Part shown: piece by piece, positions 54,501 to 64,000 of the stretch | Numbering within the stretch: the stretch's first letter is position 1 | Layout: every line of letters starts with the position of its first letter | Assembly (NCBI GenBank): GCA_942486035.1 | Contig: CALNXK010000158.1 | Location: 1,217,501-1,281,500 of the forward strand | Reading direction: 5' to 3' | Length of the DNA: 64,000 nt | Origin: Porites lobata | Lineage: Eukaryota; Cnidaria; Anthozoa; Scleractinia; Poritidae | Translations under genes and position numbers: made by a program | Notes under the pieces: model-generated | The model's input: the letters and a program-made list of their open reading frames with translations, nothing else | Databases searched by the model: none | Told to the model about the DNA's origin: nothing

Positions 54501-57500
54501 TTTTGACTAAAAACATATGAAAAAAGTGGCATTTTTTAACCAAACACATGGGTGAACCCCTTTGCAAAAAGGTAATTTTTGAGACTATGAAAAATTTTGT
54601 TTTTATAGTCAAAAAAAAGTTTTTTTTCTATTCCGAACATTATTAACCCCTAGTTCTAGTCTTACTTTTAGCGAAAACAAATAATGAAAAAAAACATTGC
54701 ATTTTTTGACCAAAAACATGAGTTAACGCTTCGGAAAAATGCCATTTTTTTAGACGTTGAAACTATTTGTTTTTAGAGTCAAAAAAGGTTTATTTTCTAT
54801 CTTAAACTTTATTTAGCATTATTTCTAGTCTTCTTTTGACCGAAGGCAAATAAAGGAAAAAATTGCAGTTTTTGACCAAAAGCATGGGTTAGCCCCTTTG
54901 GAAAAATGCGATTTTTGAGACGTTGAAAATTCAACCTTATTTCTAGTCCTTTTTTGACTGAAAACAAATAAAGAAAAAAATGCCATTTTTTGACCAAAAG
55001 CGTGGGTTAACCCCTTTGGAAAAATGTGATTTTAAGGACTTTGAAACAGTCAGTTTTTATAGTCAAAAAGGGTTTCTTTTTTATCTACAAATTCAGTAAG
55101 TACTATTTCTAGTCTTGTTTTGACTAAAAACATATGAAAAAAGTGGCATTTATTTAACCAAACACATGGGTGAACCCCTTTGCAAAAAGGCAATTTTTGA
55201 GACTATGAAAAATTTTGTTTTTATAGTCAAAAAAAGTTTTTTTTATATCCCGAACATTATTAACCCTTAGTTCTAGTCTTATTTTTAGCGAAAACAAGTA
55301 GTGAAAAAAATTGCGTTTTTTGACCAAAAGCGTGGGTTAACCCCTTTGGAAAAATGCCAGTTTTGAGACGTTGAAAAATTTTTTTTAATAGTCCAAAAAA
55401 GTTTGTTTTCTGTCTAAAAAAGCATTCAACCCCATTTCTGGTACTTTTTGACCGAAAACAAATAAAGAAAAAAAATATATATTTTGACCAAAAGCATGGG
55501 CTAACCCCTTTGGAAAAATGCCATTCTTGAGACTTTGAAAAATTTCGTTTTTATAGTCAAAAAAGGTTTCTTTTCTATCTAAAACTTTATGTAGCATTAT
55601 TTCCAGTCTTATTTTGACCGAAAACAAATAAAGAAAAAAAATTGCATTTTTTCTGCAAAAGCATGGGTTAACCCCTTTAGAAAAACGCGATTTTTGGGAC
55701 TTTGAAAAATTTTTCTTTATAATCAAAAAAGTTTGGTTTTTTTTTATCTAAAACATCATTAAACCTTATTTGTAGTCCTTTTTTGACAAAAAAGAAATAA
55801 AGTTAAAACTTGGATTTTTCGACCAAAAGCGTGGGTTAACCCCTTTGGAAAAATGTGATTTTAAGGACTTTGAAACAGTCAGTTTTTATAGTCAAAAAGG
55901 GTTTCTTTTTTATCTACAAATTCAGTAAGTACTATTTCTAGTCTTGTTTTGACTACAAACATATGAAATAATTGGCATTTATTTAACCAAACACATGGGT
56001 GAACCCCTTTGCAAAAAGGCAATTTTTGAGACTACGAAAAATTTTGTTTTTATAGTCAAAAAAAGTTTTTTTTATATCCCGAACATTATTAACCCTTAGT
56101 TCTAGTCTTATTTTTAGCGAAAACAAATAATGAAAAAAAATTGCGTTTTTTGACCAAAAGCAAGGGTTAACCCCCTTTGGAAAAATGCCATTATTGAGAC
56201 TTTGAAAAATTTCGGTTTTATAGTCAAAAAAGGTTTTTTTTTCTTAAACTTTATTTAGCATTATTTCTTGTCCGATATTGACCAAAAACAAATAAAGAAA
56301 TAAGTGCCACTTTTTGACCAAAAGCACGGGTTAGCCCCTTTGAAAGAATACGATTTTTGGGACTTTGAAAATTTTTTTCGTTATAGTAAAAAACGTTTGT
56401 TTTCTATCTAGAACTTTATTAAACCGTATTTCTAATTTTATTTTGACTGAAAACAAATAATGAAAAAACTGGCATTTTTTTTTTACCAAAAGCATGGGTT
56501 AATCTCTTTGAAAAAATGAGATTTTTGGGACTTTGAAAAAGTTTTTTTTTAATAGTCAAAAATAGTTTGTTTTTTCTCTACAATGTTATTAAGCCTTATT
56601 TCTAGTCTTATTTCGACTAAATCTAAATAAAGAAAAATTAGGCATTTTTTGACCAAAAGCATGGGTTAACCCCTTTGGAAAAATACGATTTTTGGGACTT
56701 TGAAAAATTTTTTTCTTTATAGTAAAAAAAGTTTGGTTTTTTGTATCTAACACATCATTAAACCTTATTTGTAGTCCTTTTTTGACAAAAAAGAAATAAA
56801 GTTAAAACTTGGATTTTTCGACCAAAAGCGTGGGAAAATGTGATTTTAAGGACTTTGAAACAATCAGTTTTTATAGTCAAAAAAAGTTTCTTTTTTATCT
56901 ACAAATTCAGTAAGTACTATTTCTAGTCTTGTTTTGACTAAAAACATATGAAAAAAGTGGCATTTTTTAACCAAACACATGGGTGAACCCCTTTGCAAAA
57001 AGGCAATTTTTGAGACTATAAAAAATTTTGTTTTTATAGTCAAAAAAAAGTTTTTTTTCTTTCCCGAACATTATTAACCCCTAGTTCTAGTCTTACTTTT
57101 AGCGAAAACAAATAACGAAAAAAAATTGCATTTTTTGACCAAAAACATGGGTTAACGCTTCGGAAAAATGCCATTTTTTAGACGTTGAAAATATTTGTTT
57201 TTAGAGTCAAAAAAGGTTTCTTTTCTATCTTAAACTTTATTTAGCATTATTTCTAGTCTTCTTTTGACCGAAGACAAATAAAGGAAAAAATTGCAGTTTT
57301 GGACCAAAAGCATGGGTTAACCCCTTTGGAAAAATGCGATTTTTGAGACGTTGAAAAAGTTTGTTTTTCTAGTCAAAAAAAGTTTGTTTTCTATCTAGGA
57401 CATCATTCAACCTTATTTCTAGTCCTTTTTTCACTGAAAACAAATAAAGAAAAAAATTCCATTTTTTCACCAAAAGCGTGGGTTAACCCCTTTGGAAGAA

Positions 57501-60010
57501 TGTGATTTTAAGGACTTTGAAACAATCAGTTTTTATAGTCAAAAAACGTAAGTACTATTTCTAGTCTTGTTTTGACTAAAAACATATGAAAAAAGTGGCA
57601 TTTATTTAACCAAACACATAAGTGAACCCCTTTGCAAAAAGGCAATTTTTGAGACTATGAAAAATTTTGTTTTTATAGTCCAAAAACGTTTTTTTTTATA
57701 TCCTGAACATTATTAACCCTTAGTTCTAGTCTTTTTTTTAGCGAAAACAAATAATGAAAAAAAATTGCGTTTTTTGACCAAAAGCGTGGGTTAACCCCCT
57801 TTGGAAAAATGCCAGTTTTGAGACGTTGAAAAATTTTTTTTAATAGTCAAAAAAAGTTTGTTTTCTGTCTAAAACATCATTCAACCGCATTTCTGGTACC
57901 TTTTGACCGAAAACAAATAAAGAAAAAAATATATATTTTGACCAAAAGCATGGGCTAACCCCTTTGGAAAAATGCCATTCTTGAGACTTTGAAAAATTTC
58001 GTTTTTATAGTCAAAAAAGGTTTCTTTTCTATCTAAAACTTTATGTAGCATTATTTCCAGTCTTATTTTAACCGCGAAAACAAATAAAGAAAAAAAATTG
58101 CATTTTTTCTGCAAAAGCATGGGTTAACCCCTTTAGAAAAACGCGATTTTTGGGACTTTGAAAAATTTTTTCTTTATAAAAGTTTGGTTTTTTTTTTATC
58201 TAAAACATCATTAAACCTTATTTGTAGTCCTTTTTTGACAAAAAAGAAATAAAGTTAAAACTTGGATTTTTCGACCAAAAGCGTGGGTTAACCCCTTTGG
58301 AAAAATGTGATTTTAAGGACTTTGAAACAATCAGTTTTTATAGTCAAAAAACGTTTCTTTTTTATCTACAAATTCAGTAAGTACTATTTCTAGTCTTGTT
58401 TTGACTAAAAACATATGAAAAAAGTGGCATTTTTTTTACCGAACACATGGATTAACCCCTTTGCAAAAAGGCAATTTTTGAGACTAAAAAAAATTTTGTT
58501 TTTATAGTCAAAAAAAAGTTGTTTTTCTATCCCGAACATTATTAACCCCTAGTTCTAGTCTTACTTTTAGCGAAAACAAGTAATGAAAAAAAAATTGCAT
58601 TTTTTGACCAAAAACATGGGTTAACGCTTCGAAAAAACGCCATTTTTTTAGACGTTGAAAATATTTGTTTTTAGAGTCAAAAAAGGTTTCTTTTCTATCT
58701 TAAACTTTATTTAGCATTATTTCTAGTCTTCTTTTGACCGAAGACAAATAAAGGAAAAAATTGCAGTTTTTGACCAAAAGCATGGATTAACCCCTTTGGA
58801 AAAATGCGATTTTTGGAACTTTGAAAATTTTTTTCTTTATAGTAAAAAAAACGTCTGTTTTCTATCTAGAACTTTTTTAAACCTTATTTCTAGTTTTATT
58901 TTGACTGAAAACAAATAATGAAAAAACTGACATTTTTTTATCAAAAGCATGGGTTAACCTCTTTGAAAAAATGCGATTTTTAAAAAAGTTTTTTGTAAGA
59001 GTCAAAAATAGTTTGTTTTTTCTCTACAAAGTTAATAAGCCTTATTTCTAGTCTTATTTCGACCAAATCTAAATAGAGAAAAATTAGGCATTTTTTGACC
59101 AAAAGCATGGGTTAACCCCTTTGGAAAAATGCCATTTTTGAGACATTGAAAAATTGTTGTTTTTACTGTCAAAAAAGGTTTCTTTTCTATTCAGAACATT
59201 ATATAAACCTTATTTCATGTTCTTTTCTGACTGAAAACAAATAAAGAAAAAAATTGCATGTTTTGACCAAAACTATGGGTTAATCCCCTTTAGAAAAATG
59301 CCATTTTGAGACTTTGAAAATTTCGTTTTTATAGTCAAAAACGTTTTTTTTCTATCTCAAACTTTATTTAGCATTATTTCTAGTCTTATTTTGACCAAAA
59401 ACATGGTCAAAAACATGCGATTTTTGAGACTATGAAAAATTTTGTTTTTATAGTCCAAAAAGTTCTCTTTTTCTCTCCCGAACATTATTAACCCTTACTT
59501 CTAGTGTTATTTTTAGCGAAAACAAATAATGAAAAAAATAGCATTTTTTGACCAAAAGCATGGATTAACCCCTTTGGAAAAATGCCATTTTTGAGACGTT
59601 GTAAAATTTTTGTTTTTATATTCAAAAAAGGTTTCTTTTCTATTCATATTATTATTAAATCTTATTTCTAGTCCTATTTTGAGCAAAAACAAATAATGAA
59701 AATCATTGCATTTTTTGACCAAAAGCATGGAAAAATGCAATTTTTAGGAAATTGAAAATGTTTTCTTTATAGTCAAAAAAAGTTTCTTTTTTCTCTACAA
59801 TGTTATTACGCATTAATTCTAGTTTTATTTTGACCAAATCTAAATACAGAAAAACTTGTTGGCATTTTTTTTACCAAAAGCATGGGTTAACTCCTTTGGA
59901 AAAATGCGATTTTAAGGACCTTTAAACATTCAGTTTTTAAAAAATCCTCTTTTTTTCTCTACAGACTCATTAAGTATTTTTTGTAGACATGTTTCTACCG
60001 AAAAGAAATA
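51580..60010. repeat. Satellite array, 166-bp monomer, plus orientation after a head-to-head start
   Basis: About 50 monomers. Each has a core GGGTTAACCCCTTTGGAAAA then ATGCGATTTTTGAG, a TTTATAGTCAAAAAAGGTTT block, a TATTTCTAGTCTTATTTTGA block and TTTTTTGACCAAAAGCATG. The first partial monomer (about 51580-51690) is in the opposite orientation to all that follow. Monomer variants recur in the same order roughly every 2.45 kb, indicating higher-order repeats. Open frames of 60-110 codons come from the repeat and are not genes. Confidence 0.93.
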
Positions 60011-60169
60011 AAAAAAATTTGATGACTGGATGACCTAATTTAATTAGTATTAATTAATAATTAGTAACTTAGAAATAGTTATAGGTAATATTTATTATTG
60101 ATAGACAACAGAAACAAGTTTACTTTATTCAATAAACTTCTGTTTTCCTCAGGACGTGAGCTCTTTACT

Positions 60170-60900
60170 TTGTAATCCAACTCTGTACTTCCTAAACACT
60201 TGATTTGATCTAAACAGCTAATAGCCGATTGAGGTCTCTTAGCGTCCTAAACACCTGAACTGATATAAAAAGCTGTTTACCATCTAAAATAGCCGATTGT
60301 GAGGTCTCTGCTGACCTCCCAAACAGCTGATTTTATAAAAACAGTTGTTTACCATCTAAAATAGCCGATTTTGAGGTCTCTGAACCTCCTAAACAGCTGA
60401 TTTGAGAAAAACAGCTGTTTACCATCTAAAATAACCGATTTTGAGGTCTCTGAACCTCCTAAACAGCTGATTTGAGAAAAACAGCTGTTTACCATCTAAA
60501 GTAGCCGATTTTGAGGTCTCTGAACCTCCTAAACAGCTGATTTGAGAAAAACAGCTGTTTACCATCTAAAATAACCGATTTTGAGGTCTCTGAACCTCCT
60601 AAACAGCTGATTTGTGAAAAACAGCTGTTTACCATCTAAAATATCCGATTTGTAGGTCTCTGAACCTCCTAAACAGCTGATTTGAGCAAAACAGCTGTTT
60701 ACTATCTACAATAGCCGATTTTGAGGTCTCTGAACCTTCTAAACACCTGATTTTATGAAAGCAGCTGTTTAACATCTAGAATAACAGATTTTGAGTTCTC
60801 TGAACCTAATCTAAACACTTGATTTGATGTAAACAGCTTTTTACCATCTAAAATAGCCGAATTTGCGATCTCTGAACCTTCTAAACACTTGAGGAGATTC
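60170..60900. repeat. 70-bp tandem array, about ten copies
   Basis: The unit AAACAGCTGATTTGAGAAAA, ACAGCTGTTT, ACCATCTAAAATAACCGATT, TTGAGGTCTCTGAACCTCCT is almost exact in the middle copies (60370-60650) and decays at both sides. Each unit contains two CAGCTG palindromes. It is unrelated in sequence to the 166-bp satellite and lies where the satellite changes strand. Confidence 0.92.
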
Positions 60901-61744
60901 TTTAATCATGGGTTAACCCCTTTGCAAATGCTGTGTCGCGATTTTCTCAAAACGATATATTTATAGCATGGAAAGGCTTGATATATATCAAAATTACTAC
61001 AAAACATCATTCTAGATATAAAACAAGCCTTTTCTGGCTATAAACAAGGCACCACATTGGGTTTTACAAAGGGGTTAACCTGGGAGTTTGGTCAAAAAAA
61101 AAAAAAAAACTGGTTTTGTGTTTTGTTGGTCAAAATAGACCTATATATAATGTTTGGTAATATTTTAAGGTATTCAAAAATTCTAGGCTTACTTGGCCTA
61201 ATCCGAAGAAATTGTAACCCTTAAGTCCCTCACATGCTTACATCCCGATGTGCAAACAATGGAAATGTTTCTTTCGGCTAAAAAAAAATCAATCAACCAA
61301 AGCGTGTTAACTTTGAAGTTTATTACTATAGAAATCAGAGAGACGTGCATGTACTATAAGATTATTTTAATGACATAATACCATTATTGCTTGCCACTCT
61401 AGTTTCTTGTAGTCTACATAATTTTAAGTAAATGCACTAAATGAAATGAAGTTGTGGAATACATGTAACAGCTGGCTAGTTGTACCCTGTTTTTATGGTC
61501 TCCTATATAGGCAAGACCGAGTATTCTAAACTAGTTACAGAATTGAAGGATATCTTGAGCCAAAAAAACCCATTATTTTAATAGGTATCTGTCCCATAAG
61601 ATATCATGGTTTCCAAGTATGCTAAATTAGTTAATCTGTTTCTATGAATAAATGTACTTAAAACCATCATGGATCTCCAAATCTCCAAAAGTTCATTGTT
61701 CGTACTACAACTTTGTGGGAAAAAAAGAGAAGCATTTTGTGACG
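60901..61744. other. Spacer between satellite arms
   Basis: It contains two isolated satellite cores (GGGTTAACCCCTTTG near 60910 and AAAGGGGTTAACC near 61065) in opposite orientations. The rest is about 650 bp of unique AT-rich sequence without recognisable genes. Confidence 0.6.
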
Positions 61745-64000
61745 AAAAAAGGCGCAAAAATCGCATTTTCCCAAAAGGGTTAACCCATGCTTTTGGTCCA
61801 AAAAAATGTTAAGTTTTTCTTTATTTGATTTCGGTCAAAACAAGACTAGTAATAGTTTTACTTAATGACTTTTTAGAGAAGAAAGAAACCTTTCTGAGTA
61901 TAAGAAAAAACAATTTTTCAAAGTCTAAAAAATCGCATTTTTTTTCAAAGGGGTTAACCCCCTGCTTTTGGCCAAAAAATGCCAATTTTTTCTTTATTAA
62001 AATTTGATCAATCTAAACCTAGAAATAATGCTTTCATACTTGGCAGAGAAAAAAAAAAAACTTTGGCCCTAAAAACAGAACTTTTCAAAGCCCAAAAGTC
62101 CGCTTTTCCAAAGGGGTTAGCCTATGCTTTTCGTCAAAAAATGCCATTTTCTCTCTATTTAGATTTGGTCAATATAAGACTAAAAATAATGGTTAATTAC
62201 TTTGAAGAGACAAAAAAAACCTTTTTTTGACTATAAAAACAGAATTTTTCAAAGTTCAAAAACGCACTTTTTTCAAAGGGTTAACCCATGCTTTTGGTCA
62301 AAAAATGCCATTTTTTAAAATCTATTCAGATTTGGTCAAAATAACAGTAGAAATAATGCTTAAGTTACATTGAAGAGACAAAAGAAACCGTTTTGACTAT
62401 AAAAAAACAGCGTTTTCAAAGTCTAAAAGATCGCATTTTTTCAAAGGGGTTAACCCATGCTTTTGGGCTAAAAATGCCAATATTTTCTTAATTTGAATTT
62501 CATCAAAATAAGCCTAGAAATAATGCTTTCTAACTTTGCAGAGAAAAAAGAAACCTTTTTGACCTTACAAAAATGAATTTTTAAACTCCTCAAAAACGCA
62601 CTTTTTCACTCTTGGCCAAAAATGCCATTTTTTTTTTTATATAGATTTGATCAAAATAAGACTAGAAATAATACTTTCTGACTTTGCAGAGAAAAAAAAA
62701 AACTTGTTTGGCCTTAAAAAACAGGATTTTTGAAGTCCAAAAAGTCGCATTTTTTTCAAAGGGTTAACTCATGCTTTTAACCAAAAAAATGCCAAGTTTT
62801 TCTTTTTCTACAGTTGATCAAAATGAAGAGTAGAAATAATGCTTAGTGACTTTACAGAGAAAAAGAAAGCTTTTTTTCACGTTAAAAACAGAGTTTATTC
62901 AAAGTCCAAAAAATCGTATTTTTTTCAAAGGGGTTAACCTATGATTTAGTCAAAAATGCCAATTTTTCTTATATTTAGATTTGGTCAAAATAAGACTAGA
63001 AATAATGCTTAATGACTTCGCAGAGAAAAAAAAGAAACCTTTTTGGCTATAAGAAACAGAATTTTTCGAAGTCTAAAAAATCGCACTTTTCAAAGGGTTA
63101 ACCCTTGCTTTTGGACCAAAATTGCAAATTTTTTTTGTTTATGTAGATTTAGAGAAAATTAGACTTAAAATAATGCTTACTGATTTCCACAGGAAAAAGA
63201 AACCTTTTTGACTACGAAAAGGAATGTTTCAAATTCCAAAAAATCCGCTTTTCCAAAGGGGTTAACCCATGCTTTTGGTCAAAAAATGCCATTTTCTTCC
63301 CTATTAAGATTTGGTCAAAATAAGACTAAAAAAACGTAATTACTTTAAAGAAAAAAAAGAAACCTTTTTTGACTATAACAAAAAGAACTTTTCAAAGTCC
63401 AAAAAATCGCATTTTTTTTCAAAGGGGTTAACCCATGCTTTTGGCCAAAAAATGCCATTTTTTCTTTATTTAGATTTGATTAAAATGAGACTAAAAATAA
63501 TGCTCTCTGACTTTGCAGGGAAAAAAGGAACCTTTTTTGGCAGTAAAAAAAAAGAATTTTTCAATGTCCAAAAAATTGCACTTTTCCAAAGGCGTTAACC
63601 CGTGCTTTTGGTCAAAAAATGCCATTTTTTCTCTATTTAAATTTGATTAAAATAAGCCTAGAATAATGCTTTCTTACTTTGCAGAGAAACAAGAAACCTT
63701 TTTTAGACCTTAAACAACATAATGTTTCGAAGTGCAAAAAAATCGCTCTTTTTCAAAGCGGTTAACCTATGCTTTTGGCTAAAAATGTAATTTTTTTTTT
63801 CTTTATTTAAATTTAATCAAATAAGACTAAAAATAATGTTTTCTTAGTTTGCAATGAAAAAAAAACCTTTTTGCCTATAAAAACTGAATTTTTCAAAGTC
63901 CAAAAATCGCATTTTTTTTTTTTCAAAGGTGTTAACCCATGCTTCCGGCCAAAAAATGCCAATTTTTTCTTTATTTAAATTTGATCAAACTAAGCCTAGA
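61745..64000. repeat. Satellite array, inverted orientation, running off the window
   Basis: Monomers are the reverse complement of those at 51.7-60 kb: TTTTTCAAAGTCCAAAAAAT, CGCATTTTT, CAAAGGGGTTAACCCATGCT, TTTGGTCAAAAAATGCC, and AAAATAAGACTAGAAATAAT. About 14 monomers are visible and the array is still intact at the last base, so its far end is outside the window. Confidence 0.93.

Noticed and set aside
53641..63598. Many 60-113 codon frames in the satellite (KKETFFDYKN...FSKGLTHAFGQK type)
   Set aside because: They recur with the 166-bp period, break at each indel and appear on whichever strand the monomer faces, so they are repeat artefacts.

Overview
The window is animal nuclear DNA: AT-rich, with long introns, spliced genes and a dense load of transposable elements. 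It most likely comes from an anthozoan, probably a stony coral. The strongest pointer is a gene that fuses a group 1 glycosyltransferase to a NACHT-LRR receptor, a domain combination known from the large NLR repertoire of Acropora. Cnidarian-type LINEs, many short inverted-repeat elements and a tyrosine-recombinase transposon fit this. Gene models were built by eye from open frames, splice sites and remembered family features; no alignment or search was run.

Layout. About 0.9-18.2 kb: a plus-strand glycosyltransferase-NACHT-LRR gene of five coding exons (7680-18065, about 1,862 aa), possibly with an upstream noncoding exon near 1.19 kb. Its introns hold a degraded LINE, a piggyBac-like MITE and several foldback repeats. 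18.2-21.0 kb: intergenic DNA with MITEs, between convergent genes. 21.0-39.3 kb: a minus-strand gene for the ER SNARE USE1 (about 265 aa).

Codon 12 of USE1 is interrupted by a 12,245-bp transposon (27002-39246). It has an 8-bp target duplication, 109-bp near-identical inverted ends, and arms made of a 9-bp minisatellite. Inside are three LINE fragments and a gene for a CXC zinc-cluster / SANT-like protein. Removing the insert and one target copy joins the USE1 frame exactly.

39.3-47 kb: satellite-like monomers, a 1.29-kb foldback element with a 20-bp minisatellite in its arms, a tyrosine-recombinase (Crypton/DIRS-like) pseudogene whose catalytic 3' part is inverted, and nested MITEs. 47-51.5 kb: a possible spliced noncoding transcript and a 170-bp tandem array. 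51.5-64 kb: a 166-bp satellite with higher-order structure that switches strand twice, with a separate 70-bp array near the second switch.

Two host genes are well supported: the glycosyltransferase-NLR and USE1. Almost everything else is repeat or mobile DNA. The most notable discovery is the giant element inside USE1, whose tandem-repeat arms echo two other inverted, tandem-repeat structures in the window.
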